From: Hyphomicrobiales bacterium
GTDB lineage: Bacteria > Pseudomonadota > Alphaproteobacteria > Rhizobiales > Rhizobiaceae
Direction of reading: 5' to 3'
DNA: 64,000 nt
Assembly (NCBI GenBank): GCA_900472575.1
Contig: UCIV01000005.1
Span: forward strand, 62,001 to 126,000
Shown here in pieces: positions 42,397-50,256 of the stretch. The translations under genes and the position numbers were made by a program. The notes under the pieces were generated by a model. That model saw only the letters and a program-made list of their open reading frames with translations, was not told the DNA's origin and did not search any database. Within the stretch, counting starts at the first letter, position 1. Each line of letters starts with the position of its first letter.

Positions 42397-43302
42397 ATGG
42401 CAATCTTCTCCCCCACCGATCTGTCGCCGTTTCTGGCGTTGGCGCGACACAAGAGCTTTCGGCGCGCGGCCGACGAACTGGGCTGCACGCCATCCGCGCT
42501 CAGCCATTCGTTGAAGGCGCTGGAGGAGCGGCTGGATGTGCGGCTGTTCAACCGCACGACGCGCAGCGTGGCTTTGACGGAGGCCGGCGAGCGGCTGCTA
42601 TCGCGCGTTGCCCCCGCCTTCCGCGATATCGAGGATGCGCTGGACGATCTCAACAATTTTCGCGGCACGCCGGTCGGGCGGTTACGGATCAATGCCTCGC
42701 GGCCTTCGGCGCGGATGGTGCTTCTGCCGCTCGTCGCGCGGTTTCTGGAGGCGCATCCGAGGGTCGGGATCGAGATCGTCATCAATAACGAGCTGGTCGA
42801 CATGGTGTCGGAAGGGTTCGATGCCGGTGTTCGTTTCGGCGAGATCATCGCGCAGGACATGATCGCCGTGCCGATCGGCCCAAGGCAGCGGACGGCGATC
42901 GTGGCGACGCCCGACTTTTTCGAAAAACATCCGAAGCCGGTTACGCCGGAACAGTTGAAATCCCTGCCCTGCATCGGCTTTCGGTTCGGCACCGGTCGGC
43001 TTTACGCCTGGGAATTCGAACGCGGCGGCGTGGAATTGTCGGTGGAGGTGGATGGCGCGCTTGTGCTCGACGATCAGGACATGATGGTGGATGCAGCACT
43101 TGCAGGTGCTGGCATTGCCTTCACCTTCGAGGATCAGGTGAAGAACCTGGTGGCGGATGGCCGGCTCACGCGCGTGCTCGAAGACTGGTGCCCCTATTAT
43201 TCCGGCTTCTATCTCTATTACCCGAGCCGGCGGCAGATGCCGGCGGCCTTGCGCGCCTTCGTCGATTTCGTCAGGGCGGACAGAAACGCGCAATCTGCAT
43301 GA
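42397..43302 (+). CDS. LysR-family transcriptional regulator
   Basis: A 301-residue regulator with an N-terminal helix-turn-helix (HKSFRRAADELGCTPSALSHS) and a sugar-binding-like effector domain. It belongs to the DsdC/CrgA-type branch by its RTTRSVALTEAG block. It is divergent from the SDR gene across 121 bases. The ATG is weakly preceded by GAG. Confidence 0.88.
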   Translation: MAIFSPTDLSPFLALARHKSFRRAADELGCTPSALSHSLKALEERLDVRLFNRTTRSVALTEAGERLLSRVAPAFRDIEDALDDLNNFRGTPVGRLRINASRPSARMVLLPLVARFLEAHPRVGIEIVINNELVDMVSEGFDAGVRFGEIIAQDMIAVPIGPRQRTAIVATPDFFEKHPKPVTPEQLKSLPCIGFRFGTGRLYAWEFERGGVELSVEVDGALVLDDQDMMVDAALAGAGIAFTFEDQVKNLVADGRLTRVLEDWCPYYSGFYLYYPSRRQMPAALRAFVDFVRADRNAQSA

Positions 43303-43491
43303 TACGCGGCAAACGCGCATAATTGCCGCAGATAGCAGTTATTCTTGATTTAAACACAATCATGGATTACATAAGCTTCATCGGCATTGCTGATGAGCGC
43401 TTAACCCATGTGCTGCTCGCAATTGCCGCCGCTGCTTTCAGCTTTTGACCACGGATGTACTGGCACTGGTGGATAAAGCGGCGATGAGAGA

Positions 43492-43521
43492 GGTCGGAGC
43501 AATATTGCCCCGGCCTTTTTT
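43492..43521 (+). terminator. Terminator downstream of the LysR gene
   Basis: A 12-bp imperfect stem (GGTCGGAGCAAT / ATTGCCCCGGCC) followed by T6. It lies 189 bases beyond the LysR stop, so a short transcript in between is possible. A 28-codon frame at 43362-43448 is there but has no ribosome binding site. Confidence 0.7.
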
Positions 43522-43550
43522 CGTTTTTACACCCGACGTTCTGAGGCCGA

Positions 43551-44297
43551 TCAAGGCTTGATCACCGCCGCTATGCGTGGATCTTCAGCAAAATCGGCAA
43601 TTGAAAATCCCATTCTCAGTAGCGGATGATTGCGGATCGCCTGTACGCCTGCCCGTGACAGGCGAATTCGCCATGTCTGCCGTTCTGATGGTTCAGGCGC
43701 AGCAAAGGCGGAGGCCATCAGCAGCGCGATATTCAACCCGCCCTCAGGATCGCGAACAGAACGGTAGACGATCGCTTCGGCATCGGCGCTGCGGGCGGTT
43801 TCAGCAAAAGCCTGGCAGGCAGCGTAGTCCTGTCGATCTTCCCAGGCCGCACGATCCCGATCGAATGGGGCTGTGGTGAGGTCCAGGATCTTTGCGCTGT
43901 CGATCGAGACGGCAAAGGCCGTGTATTCGGCGGGATTGGACGGCAGCGGCGTGGCCGGAGATTCTGCGAAGAACAACAAACGGTAAAACGCCATTTCGGC
44001 AATCGCGGTGGAAATCTCGAAGGCCGCGTAGAAAACGCCCGGTGTTTTGCCGGCGCGGCGAAAGCGAGAGCCATGCGGATAGGCCGCGCCGTAACGGAAA
44101 GGCGTCTTCAAAAGATAATCCAGCCCTTCGCATTCCGGCGGATAGGCGGGCTTGGTTTCTTCCAGAAGGTTTTCAAGCAGCGCTTGCTCATCGACATGAT
44201 CGACCAGCTTCATCGTCGAGACACGATGCTGCGCCTCGACGAGCCGCCAGACAGTCGTGCTCAGCCGTCTGAACTCAGACGAGAGCGCGGCGGGCAT
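43551..44297 (-). CDS. RES-domain toxin
   Basis: A 248-residue NAD-degrading toxin of the RES/Xre type II class. The fold markers are VWRLVEAQH (17-25), GSRFRRAG (77-84), FYAAFEISTAIAEMAF with Glu101, and the VYRSVRDPEGGLN block with the conserved Ser. It overlaps the antitoxin gene by 23 bases when started at 44297 (ATG at 44315 is another option). It is cotranscribed with and downstream of the antitoxin gene, the usual order for this class. Confidence 0.85.
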   Translation of the reverse strand: MPAALSSEFRRLSTTVWRLVEAQHRVSTMKLVDHVDEQALLENLLEETKPAYPPECEGLDYLLKTPFRYGAAYPHGSRFRRAGKTPGVFYAAFEISTAIAEMAFYRLLFFAESPATPLPSNPAEYTAFAVSIDSAKILDLTTAPFDRDRAAWEDRQDYAACQAFAETARSADAEAIVYRSVRDPEGGLNIALLMASAFAAPEPSERQTWRIRLSRAGVQAIRNHPLLRMGFSIADFAEDPRIAAVIKP

Positions 44298-44658
44298 CCA
44301 GATAGGCAAGGACATCAGTCAGACCGGAAATGGAGAGGATCTTGTCGGCGGGAATACCGGAGAGAGCCGTATTGTGGTTCTTCAGCCAGGCGCGCGCCAC
44401 CTGCTCGTCACCGCCGGTGATGGCATCGAGCGAGCGGAAAAGGCGGATCAGCAACAATGCCAGCTCGAAGGGTTTCGTCCCCTTTTCCAAGAGATGGTCC
44501 AGTCGCTTCATGCGCGACACGGATGCTTCCGACACCCCGACAATGCCGGCGAGCGTGCGGGCGCTGAGGCCAAGCCGGTCGGCAGCCGCAACAGTGGCCT
44601 TAGTCACCACCTGCGCTTCAGAGATGACGAGATCCGGCGTTTTAGATGCGTAAGCCAT
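44275..44658 (-). CDS. Xre/ParS-type antitoxin (DUF2384)
   Basis: A 127-residue antitoxin with an Xre-like helix-turn-helix (LSARTLAGIVGVSEASVSRMKR) and a C-terminal DUF2384 segment (about 75-120) that blocks the RES toxin. It is first in the operon and overlaps the toxin gene. The AT-rich region upstream contains an imperfect palindrome around GATATCGTTTATAT (about 44682-44697), a likely autorepression site. Confidence 0.88.
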   Translation of the reverse strand: MAYASKTPDLVISEAQVVTKATVAAADRLGLSARTLAGIVGVSEASVSRMKRLDHLLEKGTKPFELALLLIRLFRSLDAITGGDEQVARAWLKNHNTALSGIPADKILSISGLTDVLAYLDARRALV

Positions 44659-44803
44659 GGCCTTGTTCCTTTCTCAAGAAATAATATAAACGATATCTTT
44701 CCAAAGACAATGGATTTGCAGATTTTCGCATGAGATGACCCGATGGCTTTTGGCCGGAGCAGAGAATAGTGTTTCGCCTATTATTCTAGCCAAGGATCAA
44801 CCG

Positions 44804-45436
44804 ATGCCATCCGTCGAATTGCTGATCACGTTCTTCATCACGACCGCGGTGTTTGCCTATATTCCGGGGCCGGCAATGCTCTATGCCGCGGCCCAGACGA
44901 TGGCGCGCGGGCGTAAAGGTGGGCTGATGGCAACGCTCGGCATTCATCTCGGCTGTTATGTGCATGTGGTGGCTGCCGCGGCCGGGCTTTCCGTTCTGTT
45001 TCACGCGGTGCCGACGCTTTATCTTGCGGTGAAGATGATCGGAGCGGGTTATCTGATCTGGCTCGGCATCTCGCTTTTCCGAGCGAAGACGAGTGGTGAT
45101 CCTTCACTGCCCGCGATCGGCCAGAAATCTGCCCGCCGTGCCTTTGTGGAAAGCATCACGGTCGAGGTTCTGAACCCGAAGACGGCAATCTTCTTCATGG
45201 CCTTCCTGCCGCAATTCGTCGATGCGTCGGCCGCCTTTCCCGTCTGGCTGCAGTTCCTGATCCTCGGCGCAGTGGTGAACATGACGTTTTCTTCGGCCGA
45301 TCTCGTCTGCGTGTTTCTCGCATGTGTCGTCGTCAAGGGCCTGAAGAAATCGGCTGCGGCACAAAGGATGATGCAGCGGACCGGCGGGGCGGTTCTGATC
45401 GGGCTTGGCGCTCATCTCGCCCTGCAACGGAACTGA
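44804..45436 (+). CDS. LysE-family exporter
   Basis: A 210-residue six-segment membrane protein. The signature YIPGPAMLYAAAQTMARGR and NPKTAIFFMAFLPQF are clear. The ATG at 44804 with AAGGA upstream is preferred to a longer frame opening at 44735. It is divergent from the RES/Xre operon and is a paralogue of the gene at 8363, sharing about the same length and motifs. The substrate is unknown. Confidence 0.85.
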   Translation: MPSVELLITFFITTAVFAYIPGPAMLYAAAQTMARGRKGGLMATLGIHLGCYVHVVAAAAGLSVLFHAVPTLYLAVKMIGAGYLIWLGISLFRAKTSGDPSLPAIGQKSARRAFVESITVEVLNPKTAIFFMAFLPQFVDASAAFPVWLQFLILGAVVNMTFSSADLVCVFLACVVVKGLKKSAAAQRMMQRTGGAVLIGLGAHLALQRN

Positions 45437-45442
45437 TATGGC

Positions 45443-45478
45443 AAAACGGCCGGAAGCCCCGAGGCTTCCAGCCGTTTT
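45443..45478. terminator. Bidirectional terminator
   Basis: A long stem with arms AAAACGGC and GCCGTTTT plus an inner GGAAGCC/GGCTTCC lies between convergent genes. T-runs occur on both sides. Confidence 0.9.
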
Positions 45479-45531
45479 AAAAACATGGTCCGGATGCCGC
45501 CCGAAGACGGCACCTCATATGCCTACGATGT

Positions 45532-45954
45532 TCAGGCGACCGTGACCGGAACTTCCGTGGCGGTGCGCATGGCATGGCTGTAGGGGCAAACGATATGCGC
45601 CTTGGCGACCAGATCTTCGGCCTGTGCCTTGTCCATTCCGGGGATCGAAACGGAGAGCGAGACTTCGATACCGAAGCCGGTGCCGTCTTCACGCGGGCCG
45701 ATGCCGACCGTTGCCGTCACCTTGGCGTCTTCCGGGATCTTCACCTTTTCCTTGCCGGCAACGGCCTTCAGCGCGCCGAGGAAGCAGGCGGAATAACCGA
45801 CTGCGAAAAGCTGTTCGGGGTTGGTGCCGGTTGCGCCGTCGCCGCCGAGTTCCTTCGGGACTGTCAGCGTGACATCGAGAACGCCGTTTTCAGAGGCGCC
45901 GTGGCCTGCACGGCCGCCGGTGGCAGAACCCTTGGTGGTGTAGAGAATGGGCAT
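45532..45954 (-). CDS. ohr: Organic hydroperoxide resistance protein Ohr
   Basis: A 140-residue thiol peroxidase that reduces organic hydroperoxides using lipoyl or dihydrolipoyl partners. The catalytic Cys57 (GYSACFLGAL) and resolving Cys123 (HIVCPYSHA) are present, as are Arg15 and Glu47 that shape the active site. It is divergent from the ohrR gene; the gap holds two palindromes. Confidence 0.95.
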   Translation of the reverse strand: MPILYTTKGSATGGRAGHGASENGVLDVTLTVPKELGGDGATGTNPEQLFAVGYSACFLGALKAVAGKEKVKIPEDAKVTATVGIGPREDGTGFGIEVSLSVSIPGMDKAQAEDLVAKAHIVCPYSHAMRTATEVPVTVA

Positions 45955-45981
45955 GTTCGTACTCCCTTCGGTTAAATCGTT

Positions 45982-46020
45982 CGCAATTCAATTGCGTGCA
46001 ATAGATTTATGCGCATTGCA
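45982..46020. promoter_or_regulatory. Probable OhrR operators
   Basis: CGCAATTCAATTGCG (45982-45996) is a perfect 7-1-7 palindrome. TGCAAT (45997-46002) and ATTGCA (46015-46020) form a second, wider repeat. OhrR proteins bind such AATT-centred palindromes between ohr and ohrR. Confidence 0.75.
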
Positions 46021-46049
46021 TTCTGACGTCAAGCCTGCGAGAATAGATT

Positions 46050-46562
46050 ATGAAAGAGATAGAGCACGGTTTCGTGATGACAGGGGCAGAGCCGAATAAA
46101 AACGATGAGGTCGAAAGCCGCGAGGCAGCAGCCGGCGGGCTGGATGCGATGCTGTGTTTCGCCATCTATGGCGCGGCGCATGCGTTTACGCGCGCATACA
46201 AGCCCCTGCTCGAACCGCTCGGACTGACCTATCCGCAATATCTTGTGATGATGGCACTCTGGGCGGAAGATGGTCAGAAGGTGAAGGCGCTCGGCGACAG
46301 GTTGGGGCTCGACTCCGGCACGCTCTCGCCGCTCCTCAAGCGACTGGAGCAATCCGGCCTCGTCAAGCGCAAGCGCGATGCGGAAGACGAACGGCAGGTG
46401 AAGATCACGCTGACGCCGCAGGGGCTGGAGCTGAAGGATCGGTCAGCCGGCGTGATGCAAGCCATCGGCAAGGCGACAGGATGCAGCCTCGAAGAGGTGG
46501 GAACGCTGAGGGCCGCGCTGGTGGGGCTGAAGGATCGGCTTGAGGGGGCCGAGGAGAAGTAG
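46050..46562 (+). CDS. ohrR: OhrR, MarR-family peroxide sensor
   Basis: A 170-residue repressor that releases ohr when organic hydroperoxides oxidise its reactive Cys. The Cys is at 36 in LDAMLCFAIYGA, the same context as in known OhrR proteins; starting at an alternative ATG (46077) would make it Cys27, closer to the usual numbering. The winged helix region is visible in KVKALGDRLGLDSGTLSPLLKRLEQSGL. It is divergent from ohr. Confidence 0.92.
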   Translation: MKEIEHGFVMTGAEPNKNDEVESREAAAGGLDAMLCFAIYGAAHAFTRAYKPLLEPLGLTYPQYLVMMALWAEDGQKVKALGDRLGLDSGTLSPLLKRLEQSGLVKRKRDAEDERQVKITLTPQGLELKDRSAGVMQAIGKATGCSLEEVGTLRAALVGLKDRLEGAEEK

Positions 46563-46598
46563 GAAGCGGGCACCGAACTTGCCGAGGGATATCTGCAT

Positions 46599-47309
46599 AT
46601 GTCGCGAACGGGTCGATTATTTGAACTACTCAGCATACTGCGAGCACGCAGGATACCCGTCACGGCCCTCGATCTCGCGGATCGGCTGGGCGTGTCGGAG
46701 CGGAGCATATACCGGGATATTGATACGTTGCGCGCTTTGGGAGCGCCGATCGATGCACAAGCGGGCATTGGCTTTTGTCTGAGAGATGGCTACTTCCTTC
46801 CAGAATTCGCCTTTTCACCGGACGAACTGGACGCGATCAAGCTCGGCTTGAGTTGGGTGCAGCAACGCGCCGATCCGGCGCTGGCACATGGCAGTGAAAG
46901 CGCATTGGCAAAGATCCTTTCCGTTGGAAAGGCAGCTTCCGCGACGAGCGATGAAGCGTCTGGCCTTATAACGGCGGCGCCATCGTCGGAGCTTGTCGAC
47001 CCACCACACGCCGCATCATTGCGAGAGGCCATTCGTCGGCAGCGCAAAGTCGAGATCAGCTATGAAGACGCTCATGGTTCATTGTCGGATCGCACCATCT
47101 GGCCGATAGCCATCGTCTATTTCGACGGTGTGCGGGTACTCGCCGCATGGTGCGAACAGAGATCGGCCTTCCGTCACTTCCGCATAGATCGGTTGCAACT
47201 GACAACCGTTTTGCAGGAGCGTTATCCCGGCCGACGACAATCAATCGTGAAACAGTGGCACGAACAGGATCGCGACTGGCGTTCACTCCTGACAGTTTCT
47301 GACAAATGA
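46599..47309 (+). CDS. YafY-type HTH and WYL-domain regulator
   Basis: A 236-residue regulator with a DeoR-like winged helix (VTALDLADRLGVSERSIYRD) and a C-terminal WYL domain. The ribosome binding site is weak. It lies 61 bases upstream of the DUF1330 gene on the same strand, which may be its target or partner. It is a paralogue of the protein at 9133. Confidence 0.85.
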   Translation: MSRTGRLFELLSILRARRIPVTALDLADRLGVSERSIYRDIDTLRALGAPIDAQAGIGFCLRDGYFLPEFAFSPDELDAIKLGLSWVQQRADPALAHGSESALAKILSVGKAASATSDEASGLITAAPSSELVDPPHAASLREAIRRQRKVEISYEDAHGSLSDRTIWPIAIVYFDGVRVLAAWCEQRSAFRHFRIDRLQLTTVLQERYPGRRQSIVKQWHEQDRDWRSLLTVSDK

Positions 47310-47370
47310 ACACGCTATTCGTTTGCCGGGTGCACGCCCTCCGAGCAAAGTGTTTAAGAAAGATAAGCGA

Positions 47371-47742
47371 ATGGCTGAATTGTCCCCAGCTGCAGTCGAG
47401 GTCTTCCTGAGTGAAGCCGACGACACGCCCATCGTGATGCTGAACCTGATCAACTTCAAACCCGATGGCGGACGGGAAAGGTATCGCCAATACCATAAGA
47501 TGGCCAAGCCGATTTTGGCCCGCTTTGGCGCACAAATCCTGTTTGGCGGTGACGGCCTGCCTGTGCTCACCGCAGGGCCGGCAGCAGGGTGGGATGCTGC
47601 CGTGCTGGTTCAATATCCAAATCGGTCGGCATTCAAGAATATGGTCGCCGATCCTGAATATCAGGAGGCATTCAAGGTCGGAATTTCGGCCATTGCGGAT
47701 ATCGTGCTGCAGCCCATGAAGCACATGCACGGCCTCATATAA
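47371..47742 (+). CDS. DUF1330-family protein
   Basis: A 123-residue protein with the ferredoxin-like alpha/beta barrel fold of the DUF1330 group. The blocks VMLNLINFKPDGGRERYRQYH and YPNRSAFKNMVADPEYQ are characteristic. The ATG at 47371 is preferred to the longer frame. It probably forms an operon with the WYL regulator. The family function is unknown. Confidence 0.8.
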   Translation: MAELSPAAVEVFLSEADDTPIVMLNLINFKPDGGRERYRQYHKMAKPILARFGAQILFGGDGLPVLTAGPAAGWDAAVLVQYPNRSAFKNMVADPEYQEAFKVGISAIADIVLQPMKHMHGLI

Positions 47743-47820
47743 GAGGAGCATTTGCGGTTGGCCCGGTTGGCTGCCCGCGCGGCTCGATCACCCTCCGGCA
47801 ATCCGCTTCACCCGCAAGCC

Positions 47821-47849
47821 AGCCGTGATGCAAAGCCTGCATCACGGCT
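47821..47849. terminator. Hairpin between convergent genes
   Basis: AGCCGTGATGCA, loop AAGCC, TGCATCACGGCT is a perfect 12-bp stem. It lies between the convergent DUF1330 gene and the small gene at 47861. The T-run is missing. Confidence 0.65.
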
Positions 47850-47860
47850 CGACCAAGTCA

Positions 47861-48091
47861 TCACGCCGAAAATTTTACCATCACGCCGCGCTGGCGAAAA
47901 TAGGCCTGCATGAGTTTGCGGCCGGAACGGTTGTTCTGCGAGATCTTGGCCGGATCGAAGACGGCTTCCTTCTGGCCGGCCTTTGCCAGAGCAGCTTTCA
48001 GAGATGCGATATGGGTGTCGATATCGGCATTGTCCGCGTGGAGCGATTCATAGATGCGGTCGGTTGCGTCTTCTACGGTCAGTTCGGTCAT
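47861..48091 (-). CDS. Small conserved-looking protein
   Basis: A 76-residue hydrophilic, mostly helical protein (MTELTVEDATDRIYESLHAD) ending in a basic stretch (NRSGRKLMQAYFRQRGVMVKF). There is no signal peptide. GGAG lies seven bases before the ATG. The basic C-terminus could bind nucleic acid, but this is only a guess. The family is not recognised. Confidence 0.65.
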   Translation of the reverse strand: MTELTVEDATDRIYESLHADNADIDTHIASLKAALAKAGQKEAVFDPAKISQNNRSGRKLMQAYFRQRGVMVKFSA

Positions 48092-48226
48092 GTTGCGCTC
48101 CTGCTTTTATTCGGCTGGCGCTTAACACATGTTTCGGTGCGATCCTAGAAATGTTCGCGTCGACTGACGTGCCGGAAAGAAAATCCCCGGCACGAGGCCG
48201 AGGATAATATCCTGAGAAGAGTTCCG

Positions 48227-48943
48227 TTATTGCCAGACCACGATGCGTGTCTTGGCGGGAACGCGTTCATAAAGGTCTACGATGTCCTGGTTCATCAGGC
48301 GCACGCAGCCGGAGGAGACGGCCTTGCCGATGGAGTTCCATTCGGGCGAGCCGTGCAGGCGGTAGAGCGTGTCCTGGCCGTTCTGGAAGATGTAGAGCGC
48401 GCGGGCGCCGAGCGGATTGTTGAGGCCGGGAGCCATGCCGCCGTTTTTGGCGGAATATTTGACCAGTTCCGGCTGGCGGGCGACCATCTCATCCGGCGGG
48501 GTCCATTTCGGCCATTTCTGCTTCCACTGGATGACGCCCTCGCCTGACCAGGAAAAGCCTTCGCGGCCGATGCCGACGCCGTAACGCATGGCAGAGCCAC
48601 CCGGCTCGACCAGATAGAGGAAGCGCGAGGGCGTATCGACGACGATCGTGCCGGGGCGCTCGCCGGTCGGATCGACGACGCGCTGGCGATAATAACGCGG
48701 ATTGATCTTCTGATAGGGGATGGCCGGGATGACGAAACCGCCATCTTGCACGCTGCCATACATCTGGGCCGCATCGGCATCGTATCCGGCCGGCTCCGGC
48801 GGCTGGGTGCTGATGCCGTCTCGATAGGTGATGACCTGCCCGCCATATGGCGTGGTCGAGGCACAGCCGGCAAGCGTCGAGGCTGCGCCCGCGCCGAGAA
48901 GAGTAAGGAAGCTCCGGCGAGAGAAAGAAGTGTCGAATGTCAT
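48227..48943 (-). CDS. Lipoprotein L,D-transpeptidase (YkuD domain)
   Basis: A 238-residue envelope enzyme. A twin-Arg-like signal (SRRSFLTLLGAGAASTLAGC) ends with a lipobox Cys27. The YkuD domain spans about 97-238, with catalytic His197 and Cys213 (AVSSGCVRL). The start at 48943 or at an ATG five codons earlier is possible; neither has a strong ribosome binding site. The next gene upstream is another L,D-transpeptidase, and a third is at 11890, so several crosslinking enzymes coexist. Confidence 0.88.
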   Translation of the reverse strand: MTFDTSFSRRSFLTLLGAGAASTLAGCASTTPYGGQVITYRDGISTQPPEPAGYDADAAQMYGSVQDGGFVIPAIPYQKINPRYYRQRVVDPTGERPGTIVVDTPSRFLYLVEPGGSAMRYGVGIGREGFSWSGEGVIQWKQKWPKWTPPDEMVARQPELVKYSAKNGGMAPGLNNPLGARALYIFQNGQDTLYRLHGSPEWNSIGKAVSSGCVRLMNQDIVDLYERVPAKTRIVVWQ

Positions 48944-49088
48944 GTCAGGGAGAACCATCCAGAGGAACGCGATAACGCAAAGCTTAATCGAACGATCTCG
49001 AAGGCGAAAGGTTCCAGCAGCATATGCTCCACCTCTAAGAGACGGGTCTGCGGCAAATCGGCAACGTTTACATTGACCGAAGGAACGC

Positions 49089-49111
49089 AAGAAGCCGCCT
49101 TGCGGGCGGCT
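49089..49111 (-). terminator. Terminator of the upstream L,D-transpeptidase gene
   Basis: On the minus strand AGCCGCC, CGCAA loop, GGCGGCT, then TCTT. It lies between the two L,D-transpeptidase genes and suggests separate transcription. Confidence 0.75.
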
Positions 49112-49138
49112 CCAGGCTTATAATCAACGGATAATCGG

Positions 49139-49981
49139 TCAGGTAACGACGATCGGAGTGCCGTTCGGAACACGATCAAAAAGATCGATGACATCCTGAT
49201 TGAACATGCGCACACAGCCCGAAGACGTGGCCTTGCCGACAGACTGCCAGTCCGGCGTTCCATGGACGCGATAGAGCGTGTCCTTGCCATCCTTGAAGAT
49301 ATAGAGCGCGCGGGCACCGAGTGGATTGTTGAGCCCTGGGGTCGCGCCGCCCTCGGCGGCAGCAAACTGGCGCAGGCCTGGATCACGGGTCACCATCTCA
49401 TCGGGCGGCGTCCAGCGTGGCCATTTCGCCTTGCGCTGGATCACGCCGCGACCGGACCATGCGAAGCCGGCCTTGCCGAGCCCGACGCCATATCGCATCG
49501 CCTTGCCGCCCGGCTGAACCAGATAGAGGTAATGTGCACGGGTATCTACGATGATCGTGCCCGGCGCCTCGTTGGTGCGATAGTCGACTTGCGACCTCAG
49601 GAAACGCTGATCGACGCGCGAATAGGGGATCGCCGGAAGCGTGTGGTCGGCGTCGCGCGTGACGTCGTACATGGTTCGATAGACGGGGTTGGAAACAGGC
49701 AGGCCGTAGGTCGCGCCGAGATCGTATTTCTGGTGGAAATCCGACGGGTAGAGCTGACGCTTCTGCGGGATGGCGCCCGGCATTGGCGGCGGCTGGTTAG
49801 ACGGAGGATCCTGATAGGGCGGGACGTGGAAAACCGGAGCCGTTTCCTGAACGAAAACATTCGGGTTCACGCGGCTGGTATCGGTGACGAACGGAACCTG
49901 GCAACCGGCGAGCGCCGTCGTTGCAATCAGTGCGGCCGCAAGACCGGTGGCGCGGCGAAACGATGAAAATGTGTTCGGCAT
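49139..49981 (-). CDS. Lipoprotein L,D-transpeptidase (YkuD domain) with Pro-rich linker
   Basis: A 280-residue enzyme. Signal peptide with lipobox Cys27 (TTALAGC), then a Pro-rich linker (about 48-76, including PPYQDPPSNQPPPMPGA) that may span the periplasm, then a YkuD domain with His240 and Cys256 (ATSSGCVRM). Tandem with the gene at 48227 but separated by a terminator. It shares the same NPLGARALYIF core with its two paralogues. Confidence 0.88.
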   Translation of the reverse strand: MPNTFSSFRRATGLAAALIATTALAGCQVPFVTDTSRVNPNVFVQETAPVFHVPPYQDPPSNQPPPMPGAIPQKRQLYPSDFHQKYDLGATYGLPVSNPVYRTMYDVTRDADHTLPAIPYSRVDQRFLRSQVDYRTNEAPGTIIVDTRAHYLYLVQPGGKAMRYGVGLGKAGFAWSGRGVIQRKAKWPRWTPPDEMVTRDPGLRQFAAAEGGATPGLNNPLGARALYIFKDGKDTLYRVHGTPDWQSVGKATSSGCVRMFNQDVIDLFDRVPNGTPIVVT

Positions 49982-50256
49982 AAAGACCCGCTCGAGCAGA
50001 TGACGTCTATGTACACTCTGGCAGGTGGCGCTGGCGCGAAGCTGGTGTGTCTGGCGCAGCGCGCATTCCCGCGATCAGGAACGGTTCGAAACATGTTTAA
50101 TCAAATTTAAATGCGCCCAGGCTAGATCTCACACGACGGTGCAGGAGGTTCAGCCGCGATGGGAGCGGTGGTGATCGTCATGTAATCGGTTCAGACAGCA
50201 TCCCTGCGTATGACAGCATTTTCGCACGGGATCGCCCTTTCCCAATAGGAAGCGAA
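49982..50256. other. Promoter and leader of the second chemoreceptor gene
   Basis: A TTAA-N6-TTAA pair lies at 50097-50110, near the CtrA consensus but with a 6-base spacer. An 8-codon frame (MGAVVIVM) at 50159-50185 follows an AGGAGG ten bases upstream. No other gene is seen. Confidence 0.4.

Noticed and set aside
41433..42992. 519-codon version of the SDR gene
   Set aside because: The first 239 codons lie opposite the LysR gene and are not SDR-like; the ATG at 42275 has AGGAG and begins at the cofactor motif.
27240..44658. Defence island
   Set aside because: RES and Xre genes and a HerA-like ATPase occur, but they are scattered, there is no recognisable effector operon and the ATPase is of the housekeeping YjgR type without a nuclease.
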